Positions 1 through 7,956 of a stretch of DNA of 64,000 bases are shown here, one piece after another. Source of the DNA: Treponema_I sp045597345 (GTDB lineage: Bacteria > Spirochaetota > Spirochaetia > Treponematales > Treponemataceae); NCBI GenBank assembly GCA_045597345.1, contig JAZLJW010000012.1:1-64000 (forward strand), read 5' to 3'. The position numbers and the translations under genes are program-made. Numbering within the stretch: the first letter of the stretch is position 1; each line of letters starts with the position of its first letter. The notes under the pieces are model-generated. The model saw only the letters and a program-made list of their open reading frames with translations. It searched no databases and was not told the DNA's origin.

Positions 1-252
1 GGATGGGCATTCGTTTTGTACGAATCTCCGTTCAGAATTGTTAAACTTTTAACAGATATTGCCGATATAGAATATGAGCGTCATGTTGTTGTTGGCCGTG
101 AGCTGACCAAACTGCATGAAGAAATTGTGGAGGGTTCTGCCGCACAGGTTCGTGATGACTTTGCCGGACGTAGTTCCATCAAAGGAGAATTTGCGATTTT
201 TGTGTCAGGAAATAAAAACGCTCAACTTGTAGAACAAGATACCGATGATTAA
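1..252 (+). CDS. rsmI: 16S rRNA (cytidine-1402-2'-O)-methyltransferase RsmI, C-terminal part
   Basis: The frame is open from base 1 and the gene is cut by the window edge, leaving about 83 C-terminal residues. Visible family marks are 'LYESPFRI', then 'GRELTKLHEEI' and 'KGEFAIFV', the conserved C-terminal end of the tetrapyrrole-methylase-fold RsmI proteins. RsmI 2'-O-methylates C1402 of 16S rRNA in the ribosomal P site using SAM. An apparent start at base 16 is TTG (a leucine codon inside the motif), so it is internal. flgM follows after 17 bases, probably in the same transcript. The catalytic N-terminal domain lies outside the window. Confidence 0.88.
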   Translation, partial: GWAFVLYESPFRIVKLLTDIADIEYERHVVVGRELTKLHEEIVEGSAAQVRDDFAGRSSIKGEFAIFVSGNKNAQLVEQDTDD

Positions 253-269
253 GGTAAGGCAGGAAAAAG

Positions 270-557
270 ATGACGATTGACAGACTGAACAGTGTAAATC
301 CTCTTGAGAACATTAACAGTTCATCTAAAGTTGCAAAAGCTAAGGCCGTTGCACCAAAAGAAGACAGTATTTCAATCTCTGCAGAAGCTCGTGAAATGTC
401 AGAGATTTACTATATGAACGAGGTAGCAAAAAGCACTCCAGATGTTCGTGAAGACTTGATTGCTTCTATCAAAGAAAAAATTAAGGATCCAAACTATCTG
501 AATGCAGCTACCATTGAGATGACAGCTGATAGAATTCTTTCAAGCATGGGTCTCTGA
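270..557 (+). CDS. flgM: Negative regulator of flagellin synthesis (anti-sigma-28 factor) FlgM
   Basis: This 95-residue protein has the FlgM pattern: a low-complexity N-terminus, then 'DSISISAEARE' and a C-terminal helical half ('VREDLIASIKEKI', 'IEMTADRIL'). In the family the C-terminal half binds sigma-28 (FliA) and holds it inactive until the flagellar hook is complete. Spirochaetes carry periplasmic flagella, so this fits the host. The ATG follows an AGGAA Shine-Dalgarno sequence, and the gene sits 17 bases after rsmI. A Rho-independent terminator lies about 35 bases downstream. Assignment is by family pattern; partner binding is inferred. Confidence 0.85.
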   Translation: MTIDRLNSVNPLENINSSSKVAKAKAVAPKEDSISISAEAREMSEIYYMNEVAKSTPDVREDLIASIKEKIKDPNYLNAATIEMTADRILSSMGL

Positions 558-590
558 GACTCTGAATCAGATTGTGCATGGATGAAAAGA

Positions 591-619
591 GGCGGGACAA
601 TGATTCCGCCTTTTTTTTT
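591..619 (+). terminator. Rho-independent terminator after flgM
   Basis: GGCGGGA (591-597), a six-base loop, TTCCGCC (604-610) with one G-U pair, then nine T residues. It ends the rsmI-flgM unit. It also shows that the next gene starts downstream of it, at 644, not at an earlier in-frame ATG inside or before the hairpin. Confidence 0.9.
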
Positions 620-643
620 ACCCACACTACCAGGGATAGGAAA

Positions 644-1792
644 ATGGCAGACTTTAACTTTAAAATTTCCCCAAACATAACTCTTGGATCCTATGCAGTA
701 GGGCGGTTAGGACAGTTAGTGCGTGATTGGGGCTCCAGGTATATGGTTATTCTTGATCCTATGTTACAGGACGTAGGATTGGATAAAAAGATTAAACAGT
801 CCCTGGATGACCGGAAGATTGACTATTTTATATTTGATGCCATCCCTTCTTCTCCTGATACCAGTGTTGTTCAATCTGCGTTGAAACTTGCCCGGGATGC
901 ACATATCCACGGAATAGTAGCTGCCGGTGGATCTAAAGCACTTAATATTGGTAGAGCTGTCGCTTCGCTGTTCAATGAAGCTCATGATCTGTATGAGTAT
1001 GTTGATGGTGCAACGCCGCATTCTGCTGCTCTTCCATTAATCTGTATACCTGGTAATCTTCGCGACAATTTTCTGTTCTCCGATGTGACTCCTATTGTAG
1101 ACGGCCGAAACAGGCAGGTTAAACTGCTGAAAACACAACGGGGTTTGTGTAAGCTGGCAATTTTTGATTCAAATGTTACGACAGGGCTTACTGATAACCA
1201 GCTGGCTTCATTGAAGCTGCAAATGCTTTGCGTTGCAACGGAATGTTATCTTTCTCAGGATGCAAATTTCTTTTCTGATACAATTTGCGAAAAAGCCATT
1301 GAACTTATCGGGTATGCATTAGATGGAGCTCCGAATGTATCTCAGAATATGCCGAGTGAGCAGTTTCTGGCTCAAGCCGGATGTATGACCAGCCTGGCTG
1401 CAGGAGTCAGTGCAACAGGCCCAGCATCGCTTCTTTCTTTAACGATGAATGCACGGTATAAACTGAACAGAGCTATTACTTCAGCTATTCTGTTTCCTTA
1501 CATTATTGAAGATGCTGCAAAGTATAAGACGGAAAAACTGGCAAAAGTTGCCCGCTTACTGAAAGTAGCTACAGAAACAACTGCAAATGAAGCTGCAACC
1601 GCAGCTTTTGCGGATGATATGCGAAATCGTCTGGCTATGGCTAATCTGCCCTCACGACTGAAAGATCTGTCAGTAACCATAGAAAATCTGATTCTTGCAG
1701 CTGAAGATGCCGGAACCCTCGAAATGATAAACCACATGCCACGCTCAATGAGTGCAGATGATTTATTTGATTTTATTAAACAGGCATACTGA
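644..1792 (+). CDS. Iron-containing alcohol dehydrogenase-fold protein lacking the metal ligands
   Basis: The protein has 382 residues from the ATG at 644, chosen because a terminator fills 591-619 and an AGGA-type ribosome site precedes 644. The fold is recognisable: an N-terminal nucleotide domain with 'AAGGSKALNIGRAVA' in place of the usual GGGSxxDxAK, and a helical C-terminal domain ending in 'ILFPYI'. Where family members have GMDAxxHAxE this protein has 'LQMLCVATECY', and where they have HAMAHxxG...PHG it has 'SLLSLTMNA...NRA'. The Asp and the three His that bind Fe/Zn therefore all appear replaced. It is probably a non-catalytic relative or has a changed chemistry; substrate unknown. 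The SpoU methyltransferase follows after 14 bases. Confidence 0.72.
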   Translation: MADFNFKISPNITLGSYAVGRLGQLVRDWGSRYMVILDPMLQDVGLDKKIKQSLDDRKIDYFIFDAIPSSPDTSVVQSALKLARDAHIHGIVAAGGSKALNIGRAVASLFNEAHDLYEYVDGATPHSAALPLICIPGNLRDNFLFSDVTPIVDGRNRQVKLLKTQRGLCKLAIFDSNVTTGLTDNQLASLKLQMLCVATECYLSQDANFFSDTICEKAIELIGYALDGAPNVSQNMPSEQFLAQAGCMTSLAAGVSATGPASLLSLTMNARYKLNRAITSAILFPYIIEDAAKYKTEKLAKVARLLKVATETTANEAATAAFADDMRNRLAMANLPSRLKDLSVTIENLILAAEDAGTLEMINHMPRSMSADDLFDFIKQAY

Positions 1793-1806
1793 TTGGAAAC
1801 AGAAGA

Positions 1807-2634
1807 ATGATTACTCCTGATAAAATCTGGCAATTGGAAGGTGGACAGCGGCGGCGGAAGCTGGCGTTAACGTTTGGTGCACTGGAACGTGATATAGCAG
1901 GTATTGCAGAACCGGGAACCGGATATGACTTTAAATCCATGCCTCGGATTGAATATACACGTCGCATGGTTCAGGTTGTCTTAAAAGATCCACAGTTGCC
2001 TGAAGCCGCTGCAGTAGAACTGGCTTCTCTTCTTGCACAGGAACCGTTTGATGAACGAAGAGCCTGTAACTGTGCCCGTAATCATCTGTTGTCCATCATC
2101 GGAACGTTTCCTGCAGAGTGGGATCTTGTCATTGCACCGCATACTACTGAGTTTTCTGAAGATATGGTAACCCATCGGGATTATTTTCCCGGGGTAAAAG
2201 TGTATGCCGAAGATATTCGTTCTCCCTTTAATTTGGGTAGTATTTTTCGTACCGCAGAAGCCTTCGGCGCAGAAAAATTGTATTTATCACCATTTTGCAC
2301 TGGTCCGGAGCATCCCCGGGCTGTACGGTCTGCCATGGGATGTGATGCAATCCTGCCCTATGAGCGGATTTCACTTGATCAGATACCTGATGACGAACCA
2401 GTGTTTGTGTTGGAAACAGGTGGTACGGATATAGGGGAATTTGTGTTCCCGGAACGGGGAACTGTTATTTTAGGCTCGGAAGAACTTGGGGTAAGCCCTG
2501 CTGCATTGGCACGGGCAACTTATGGGCGTTGTACTATTCCTATGACAGGGTTGAAGGCATCTTTGAACGTGGGTGTTGCATTTGGGATTCTGATGCAGGC
2601 CTGGACCAGTTCTATACGAAATGGGAACCGTTAA
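1807..2634 (+). CDS. SpoU/TrmH-family RNA 2'-O-methyltransferase
   Basis: This 275-residue protein has an N-terminal extension of about 125 residues and a C-terminal SPOUT domain. The three SpoU motifs are visible: 'DIRSPFNLGSIFRTAEAFGA' (motif 1, with the catalytic Arg), 'GTVILGSEELGVS' (motif 2) and 'IPMTGLKASLNVGVAFGIL' (motif 3, the SAM-binding knot). Family members methylate ribose 2'-OH groups in tRNA or rRNA; the target base cannot be told from sequence. It lies 14 bases after the preceding gene and is probably co-transcribed. It ends 3 bases from the convergent HDOD gene, with no obvious terminator between. Confidence 0.85.
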   Translation: MITPDKIWQLEGGQRRRKLALTFGALERDIAGIAEPGTGYDFKSMPRIEYTRRMVQVVLKDPQLPEAAAVELASLLAQEPFDERRACNCARNHLLSIIGTFPAEWDLVIAPHTTEFSEDMVTHRDYFPGVKVYAEDIRSPFNLGSIFRTAEAFGAEKLYLSPFCTGPEHPRAVRSAMGCDAILPYERISLDQIPDDEPVFVLETGGTDIGEFVFPERGTVILGSEELGVSPAALARATYGRCTIPMTGLKASLNVGVAFGILMQAWTSSIRNGNR

Positions 2635-2637
2635 CAA

Positions 2638-4134
2638 TCAGTTATCTTTTTTGAACAGGGATTCAAGTCTGTTGGCTACGGCTTCAAGCTGATGAGGATT
2701 GGAAATGCGGAATTTTGACAGCTGAACGGAATCAAACTGGTAAAATTCTATGATACCTTCCTGAAAATGGGTAATCATGTTTGCCATATAGACTACGGAG
2801 ACTATATCTGAACATGATGCCGGTGCCTTGTTTGGAGTATGGTGATATCTGATGGTGTCAGTGATGACCTGAGGAAATCCCCAGTTTTCCGCAATTTTTC
2901 CACCAATACCACTATGGTTTCTTCCGGAAGTAATGGTTTCAATAAGCAGTGAGTCGATGTGTTTCCCCTTCAGATTCTTTTCATAGTTATCCAGAACCTG
3001 AGGATGTGCTTCACTGAAAATTACTTTTCCCATGTCATGAAGCAATCCGCAGATATATGAATCATCTATAACTTCGTGATTCCGGCTGAAAAAGTTTTTA
3101 GCGAGAGTATACGAATAAAAAGCAACACGATAGCTGTGGTCCCACAGCTGTTTTTGATCAGTATTGCCTGTCTGCTGAAGGTTTTGCAAAGACCCTACAG
3201 AGAAAAGCAGATTGCGGATACCCCGAATGCCAACGAGCTTAACGGCATCATTAATACTATGACAAGGTTTTTCCAGACTGAATGCAGCAGAATTTACCAG
3301 TTTCAGCAAATCAGCCGTAAGAGAAACGTCATTACTGATCTGCTGGGCAATATCAGATAACTTGGTATAGGGATCTGACAGCATTGTGTTGATACGGGTG
3401 ATGGATTCAGGAAACTTAGGGAGCGCATCAATAAATGGCAGCAACTCTTGAAAAAGCTCTTCCAGATGATCGCTGACACGAGTGTCCAAAGGAAGAATGA
3501 TTCGGTTAATGGTTTCACCGTTTTCGCTGAGAACCTGGTAATTCTCTTCTGTCAAGCCGATTTTGCGGAGCATGAGGACCATAATAATCAGTCCTAAACC
3601 GGCACCTTCTGAGTCATCAAGAATCTGATTAAAAGCGTCGTCTACAGATGAATACTGCTGGGCTCGGGCAATTTTATCATGAATGCGTTTGTATTCAAAA
3701 ACGGTCAGAGCACTATTATTGCGTACTTCAAGTTTCAGTTTTTCTCCATTGGTCTGGATAATGAATTTTATGTACAGCCCCGCCTGTTTTTGAAGTGCAA
3801 GATAGTATTTTATGTTACTTAAGGTATCTTCTTTAAAGGTTTGCATTCCCCGTTCATAGTCTGAAGGGTTATTAATATCAAGGTGATTTTCCTTAAAATA
3901 AATGCGTTTTGTATTTGCTTTTTTGGCGTTGGTGATAAGTTCTCCCAGACAGTACACCAGGTATTCCTTCATGTGTTCCTGTCGGGTTTCTACTAAAAAG
4001 GCCGTAAGAACTTCAGACATATACTCTTCCATTTCATGAGGCAGAGTATAGGTTGTAACTGATAGAGGAATATTAGCCTGCACTGATTTCTGGATTTTGC
4101 CCAGATCAATCGAATGAGAAGTTGCTCCAGCCAT
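2638..4134 (-). CDS. GHKL ATPase-like domain fused to an HDOD signalling domain
   Basis: The protein has 498 residues. Residues ~50-215 resemble a histidine-kinase-type ATPase: 'CLGELITNAKKA' matches the N box and 'DDSEGAGLGLIIM' the G2 box, but no DHp helix or phosphoacceptor His is seen. Residues ~230-430 are an HDOD domain ('FPESITRINTMLSDP', 'VNSAAFSLEKPCHSINDAVKLVG') that keeps an HD pair in 'CGLLHDMGKV' and ends 'AENWGFP', 'IRYHH'. HDOD proteins act in signalling and stress responses; here the ATPase part suggests a nucleotide-gated output. No signal peptide, so probably cytosolic. The ATG has no Shine-Dalgarno sequence; a TACTAT hexamer lies 10 bases upstream. It is transcribed divergently from the next gene. 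Confidence 0.75.
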   Translation of the reverse strand: MAGATSHSIDLGKIQKSVQANIPLSVTTYTLPHEMEEYMSEVLTAFLVETRQEHMKEYLVYCLGELITNAKKANTKRIYFKENHLDINNPSDYERGMQTFKEDTLSNIKYYLALQKQAGLYIKFIIQTNGEKLKLEVRNNSALTVFEYKRIHDKIARAQQYSSVDDAFNQILDDSEGAGLGLIIMVLMLRKIGLTEENYQVLSENGETINRIILPLDTRVSDHLEELFQELLPFIDALPKFPESITRINTMLSDPYTKLSDIAQQISNDVSLTADLLKLVNSAAFSLEKPCHSINDAVKLVGIRGIRNLLFSVGSLQNLQQTGNTDQKQLWDHSYRVAFYSYTLAKNFFSRNHEVIDDSYICGLLHDMGKVIFSEAHPQVLDNYEKNLKGKHIDSLLIETITSGRNHSGIGGKIAENWGFPQVITDTIRYHHTPNKAPASCSDIVSVVYMANMITHFQEGIIEFYQFDSVQLSKFRISNPHQLEAVANRLESLFKKDN

Positions 4135-4168
4135 AGATACAGTAATAGTACCACACAGTGTATGAAAA

Positions 4169-4198
4169 TTGCAATTTATAGGGGTTTACGTGTATTAT
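4169..4198 (+). promoter_or_regulatory. Putative sigma-70 promoter placing transcription start at the ATG (leaderless)
   Basis: TTGCAA at 4169-4174, an 18-base spacer and TATTAT at 4193-4198. Six bases (TCGGAT) separate the -10 from the ATG at 4205, so transcription would begin at or next to the start codon. No Shine-Dalgarno sequence is present. One of several such arrangements in the window. Confidence 0.45.
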
Positions 4199-4204
4199 TC
4201 GGAT

Positions 4205-5236
4205 ATGTCACATTATTTTGCCAGTCAGATACTGGTACTTGCCATGCTTATACCAGTGGTTACCAGATTCCTTTTCAGCCGGTCAGCACGTATAGATACT
4301 ATTGTAATGCTTGCTCCGTTCTCGTTTATCGTTTCACTGCTTTCACTGTTTGTATATGGTCTGACAGTAGCTAATCTGGCAATTCTTTTAGTGGCAGCAT
4401 ATGTATGTTTCATAAACTTTCGGGCATTTTTACGGTTGTGTAATGGTCTGGTAGTAGATTTTTATCATGGACCTTTTATCTTCGGCTGTATCATCAGCTG
4501 GATTATGATTGCAGGAATGGCAGGTATTCTTGTTTTCTTCTGCCCTTATGCTGATATGAAATTATCCCTGAAAGGGAAAAGTGCTGAATCCTATGCAATT
4601 GAAAAAACAGTGTATACCGGAAGTGCGTTTGGAGGGCTGAACGAAAAAACAGATTATTTTTCTTCCCCTGCAGCAGTGGTTTATGAAATAAGTCCGAAAG
4701 AAAAAAAGTCTGATGTGGTATTTGTCTATGTATCTGGGGTTTGTACGCGTACTGATGATTTTCTGCCGGGATTGGTGCCACTTGCAGAGAAGGGATATAC
4801 CTGCCTGAGCGGTGATTTTTCAGTTTCTGATATTCCCTATTTCAATAACTGGCGGGATTCACTGTGGAGCCTTGATTATTCTATGCGGATGATGCGGTTG
4901 AGAAAACCAGATGAATACCAGGAAAGAAAAAAGGCCTTTGGCGAAAAAAAAGTGCAGGAAGCTAAGCTGCTTGTCCAGATTGCAAAAGAGCGTTTTCCGG
5001 GTTCAGAATTAGTGTTGATTTATGATAAAGAGAATAAAACCGGTTTTGAAATGGCTTTTCCTGACAATAAGCAGATAGTTATTGATCTGAATGAGTGTGC
5101 ATTTATGGCGTTAACGAATCCATTGGAAGCATATTTATTGGATTCAAACCGCTGGAACCGGAAGAATCATGCAGCGAATAAGGAGCTGCCAGATCAAATA
5201 GCCTGGTATATCTTGAACAGCCTGGCTGTCAGATAA
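4205..5236 (+). CDS. Membrane protein of unknown function with a C-terminal soluble domain
   Basis: The protein has 343 residues if started at the ATG at 4205; an upstream in-frame ATG at 4169 overlaps the predicted promoter and is less likely. Residues ~1-140 hold about four hydrophobic segments ('LVLAMLIPVVT', 'SFIVSLLSLFVYGLT', 'LAILLVAAYV', 'IISWIMIAGMAGILVFF'). The remaining ~200 residues are soluble. They include a strand-like 'DVVFVYVSGVCTRTDDFLPGL', vaguely like the start of an alpha/beta hydrolase, but no catalytic triad is evident. A clustered basic helix follows ('EYQERKKAFGEKKVQEAK'). I do not recognise the family. lspA begins 63 bases downstream. Confidence 0.6.
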   Translation: MSHYFASQILVLAMLIPVVTRFLFSRSARIDTIVMLAPFSFIVSLLSLFVYGLTVANLAILLVAAYVCFINFRAFLRLCNGLVVDFYHGPFIFGCIISWIMIAGMAGILVFFCPYADMKLSLKGKSAESYAIEKTVYTGSAFGGLNEKTDYFSSPAAVVYEISPKEKKSDVVFVYVSGVCTRTDDFLPGLVPLAEKGYTCLSGDFSVSDIPYFNNWRDSLWSLDYSMRMMRLRKPDEYQERKKAFGEKKVQEAKLLVQIAKERFPGSELVLIYDKENKTGFEMAFPDNKQIVIDLNECAFMALTNPLEAYLLDSNRWNRKNHAANKELPDQIAWYILNSLAVR

Positions 5237-5299
5237 AAATTCTTGAAGCAATTGCCCCGCTTCAGTAAACTAAAATAATCACATTTAGGAGTTACTACG

Positions 5300-5860
5300 T
5301 TGACAGAACAGGTACAGGTAGAGTTTAAAGAAACACCTACCGTATGGCATAAAATAATTCCCTTTTTTCTTACAATTGGTGTAATTATCGCGGACCAGAT
5401 AACAAAAGCACTGGTGGTAAAAAATATTCCACTGTATACAATACGGGCAAGTTTCTTTGGAGATTTTTTACGGATTGTCCATGTGCGGAACCTTGGAGCT
5501 GCATTCAGTATGGGGGCTTCTTTCTCACAGACTGCCCGTGCCATAGCACTGCTTTTCATACCACTGATTGTTCTGATAGTGGTTGTTGTTATTTACTTTC
5601 GAAACACGGATTTTACCGGATTTCAGCGCTGGATGATTTGTGGTGTTGTTGGTGGTGGTTTTGGCAACCTGATTGACCGTTTTTTCAGACCAGCAGGTGT
5701 AGTCGATTTTATCGATGTAAAATTCTATGGGCTGTTTGGTTTTGAACGATTTCCTACGTTCAACGTAGCAGATTCGTTCATTACTGTTTGCGGAATACTG
5801 CTGGTATTCTCGTTTTTACATGCCATGAGAATGGAAAAATCTAAGGGTGATAAAAAATGA
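5300..5860 (+). CDS. lspA: Lipoprotein signal peptidase (signal peptidase II)
   Basis: This 186-residue membrane aspartyl protease has four hydrophobic segments. Both catalytic Asp motifs are present: 'GGGFGNLIDRF' and 'FPTFNVADSF'. LspA cleaves prolipoproteins just before the lipid-modified Cys in the inner membrane, which suits a genome with several lipobox proteins in this window. The start is TTG at 5300 with AGGAG at 5287-5291; no better ATG exists. An N-terminal 'DQITK' motif, typical of the family, appears near residue 34. The gene overlaps the next by four bases (ATGA), indicating translational coupling. Confidence 0.95.
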   Translation: MTEQVQVEFKETPTVWHKIIPFFLTIGVIIADQITKALVVKNIPLYTIRASFFGDFLRIVHVRNLGAAFSMGASFSQTARAIALLFIPLIVLIVVVVIYFRNTDFTGFQRWMICGVVGGGFGNLIDRFFRPAGVVDFIDVKFYGLFGFERFPTFNVADSFITVCGILLVFSFLHAMRMEKSKGDKK

Positions 5861-6138
5861 ATAAAAAAGCAAATACTGTTATCTTTGTTCTTGTTGGAAC
5901 GCTGGTAAATATTCTGATAACATTGATTATTATTGTGGGACTGCTGGTTGTATCTGCATTGATTTTCCAGAATCATCCACAGGTGTTCTCATTGTTATCA
6001 GTAGTTATAGTTTTTGGCGGACTTTTCGGAACTATGGTTATTTACCAGAAGCTTTCTACTTGGGTTATAGAGAAATTCAAGCTGGAAGATAAACTGGAAC
6101 CCCTGTGGGGCTCCCATAATAAGAAAAAACCGTACTGA
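5857..6138 (+). CDS. Small membrane protein downstream of lspA
   Basis: This 93-residue protein has two strong hydrophobic segments (residues ~7-35 and ~42-62) and a charged, basic C-terminal tail ending 'NKKKPY'. The start overlaps the lspA stop (ATGA), so it is translationally coupled and probably works in the same membrane context. I do not recognise a named family. It is followed by a hairpin between convergent genes. Confidence 0.65.
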   Translation: MNKKANTVIFVLVGTLVNILITLIIIVGLLVVSALIFQNHPQVFSLLSVVIVFGGLFGTMVIYQKLSTWVIEKFKLEDKLEPLWGSHNKKKPY

Positions 6139-6141
6139 AAG

Positions 6142-6162
6142 ATCCTGAAACAGGTTCAGGAT
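6142..6162. terminator. Hairpin between convergent genes, weak terminator candidate
   Basis: ATCCTGAA (6142-6149), five-base loop, TTCAGGAT (6155-6162): a perfect 8-bp stem between two convergent stop codons. There is no T-tract on either strand, so termination here is uncertain. The core resembles the ATCCTGA part of the dispersed repeat found elsewhere in the window. Confidence 0.4.
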
Positions 6163-6171
6163 GACAAGTAA

Positions 6172-7743
6172 TTAATATCCGTCGGACATGGCGCGGTTAG
6201 CATCTTTCTGACACAGTTCCTGGTATACCAGACTGCGCAGTTTCAGCATATCCTTGCGTTCCTGAGGGAATGGCAGGTTGCGCCAGAAAATACCGCGCAG
6301 TTCTTTATCCATTCGCTGAACACCATCAGCTTCTTTAGTCATCCACAGAATATAGTCCTGAACAAACAGATCTTTCAGATCTCCTTTTAGTTTCTGAGAT
6401 TCAATCCACTGGTAGTACTGTCCGGTAATACCTTCTTCCATCCAGTAGTATGAAGCTTTTTCCTTGGCTACCTGCCAGCGCAGGTCTGCAACAGCCGAAA
6501 GAACGGCAATCCGCAGGTTCTTGGGATACATGGGCACTACAATGCGTCCACGGCTGGTAATGCGGTTGTAGCGGTCAAAAGGCTCCCAGCAGAATCCGGA
6601 ATCTCCATAGGTTGGAACAAGAATAACGTACGGAACGATACGGTGTGACTGATTTTTGTGAATACGACAGAATGCACCCGGATCAAGGGATTCAATCCAA
6701 CGCAACTCTTCAAGAACGCATTCACGGAAGCCGGTTCCTTTTGGGATACAGTGATAGAATTCGCGGGTAAAAATGGGGAACTGGTTACCCTGGCGGCCTA
6801 CCGTCATTTTTGCCATCTGACGAACAGTACCAAGTTCGGTGTAAACATCCTCATTACTGACTTCAGCAACGGGATTTATCGTCATTTTCTGGCGTAAACT
6901 GTCGTCTATTTCTTTTGCTCCCTGGAATTCTTTAAGCGCAGACTGAATATCTTTGTCAATTTTAAGGAGATACTTCATGCGGTCATTAATTTCTGACATT
7001 AATTTACGCTGAGAATCTGAGTAGGGCTGTTTGTGGGGTTCATATCCAATCAATGGTGGATGATCACAGAGAATTTCGATGCGGGATCGTAATTCTGCTT
7101 CTACCATGCCACGTTCGCCTTCTTTTTGGGTAAGTAATGTTTCTGCCTGCTGCAGTTTTCCTGAGTTTTTGCTGTGCAGCTGCTGCAGACGCTGGGCTTC
7201 TTCTGCAGAACCAGGGGTTGGTTTACGGGTTGGGCGACCTTCGTCAGTGGCAGAAAGGGATACTGCCCCTGTTGAAATATCACGGAACCATTCATCAAGG
7301 TAGTACACTGGTTCATTACGGATGTTCTCGACAAAAGCAGTAGCGAACAAATCTTTCTGTTCCTGTGAAAAAAGAGAAGGAAGCACTGCACCAAAACGCA
7401 TCAGCATACGTTTGGAAAGTGGGGCAAGAGGATTTGCCATTTTAGGAGCTACAGACTTAAGAAACTCATAGTAAGCGTTTACCATCTGCTGGCGGTACAG
7501 TGTTCTGTCTTTGGCATCCTGACAGGTTAAGTATTTAGAAAGCAGATTGTGCAGCCGTTGGGCGGACTCATCTTCTCCAGATAGTGCGGTTTTATAGTAG
7601 GTTGGATCAGAGAAGGCGGAATTCTTGCGGTCTGAAAATAACTCTGTAATCGGAGTAAATCCGGTTGATGTCAAATCAACTTTAAAAGCCTGTGTAACTT
7701 CAGGCTGATTTGATGATTTATCAGGTGAAAATGAGTCGCTCAT
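6172..7743 (-). CDS. Large cytosolic protein of unknown function
   Basis: This 523-residue protein has no signal peptide or membrane segment. The N-terminal ~180 residues are mostly helical. Residues ~185-290 are Gln/Glu/Lys-rich and likely coiled coil ('LHSKNSGKLQQAETLLTQ', 'MKYLLKIDKDIQSALKEF'). The C-terminal half is globular and aromatic-rich, with 'GDSGFCWEPFDRYNRITSRG' and 'RWQVAKEKASYYWMEEG'. I know no characterised homologue; it may be a Treponema-type conserved protein. It begins with ATG at 7743 without a Shine-Dalgarno sequence, behind an extended -10 element. It converges on the lspA operon. Confidence 0.7.
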   Translation of the reverse strand: MSDSFSPDKSSNQPEVTQAFKVDLTSTGFTPITELFSDRKNSAFSDPTYYKTALSGEDESAQRLHNLLSKYLTCQDAKDRTLYRQQMVNAYYEFLKSVAPKMANPLAPLSKRMLMRFGAVLPSLFSQEQKDLFATAFVENIRNEPVYYLDEWFRDISTGAVSLSATDEGRPTRKPTPGSAEEAQRLQQLHSKNSGKLQQAETLLTQKEGERGMVEAELRSRIEILCDHPPLIGYEPHKQPYSDSQRKLMSEINDRMKYLLKIDKDIQSALKEFQGAKEIDDSLRQKMTINPVAEVSNEDVYTELGTVRQMAKMTVGRQGNQFPIFTREFYHCIPKGTGFRECVLEELRWIESLDPGAFCRIHKNQSHRIVPYVILVPTYGDSGFCWEPFDRYNRITSRGRIVVPMYPKNLRIAVLSAVADLRWQVAKEKASYYWMEEGITGQYYQWIESQKLKGDLKDLFVQDYILWMTKEADGVQRMDKELRGIFWRNLPFPQERKDMLKLRSLVYQELCQKDANRAMSDGY

Positions 7744-7749
7744 ACTGAC

Positions 7750-7758
7750 ATTATAGCA
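7750..7758 (-). promoter_or_regulatory. Extended -10 element, predicted leaderless start of the 7743 gene
   Basis: Minus-strand TGCTATAAT (extended -10: TG, one base, TATAAT) ends six bases before the ATG at 7743. The -35 region is weak (T-rich). No Shine-Dalgarno sequence lies between. Confidence 0.55.
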
Positions 7759-7790
7759 TTGTAATGGGAAGGAAAAAAGGATAAGGATAT

Positions 7791-7822
7791 AAAAAAAGCG
7801 GTTCTCTTATGAAAACCGCTTT
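7791..7822 (-). terminator. Rho-independent terminator of the tRNA-Ala gene
   Basis: On the minus strand: AAAGCGGTT, a loop, AACCGCTTT and then a run of T residues (7791-7797). It lies just downstream of the 3' end of the tRNA. Confidence 0.88.
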
Positions 7823-7830
7823 GAATTTAG

Positions 7831-7904
<74 letters not shown>

Positions 7905-7909
7905 ATAAG

Positions 7910-7941
7910 GTATAACTGATATTAGCGGATATCAGTTATAC
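7910..7941. repeat. Perfect 13-bp inverted repeat upstream of tRNA-Ala
   Basis: GTATAACTGATAT (7910-7922), six-base loop, ATATCAGTTATAC (7929-7941). It ends five bases before the mature tRNA 5' end and has no T-tract. The minus-strand arm nearest the tRNA includes TTATAC, which could serve as a -10 element. It may be an operator overlapping the tRNA promoter or a processing hairpin. Confidence 0.7.
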
Positions 7942-7956
7942 ACGTCAAGTAGTGTG

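Noticed and set aside
572..643. N-terminal extension of the alcohol-dehydrogenase-like protein starting at 572
   Set aside because: It runs through the flgM terminator hairpin and T-tract; the ATG at 644 has a ribosome site and fits the family start.
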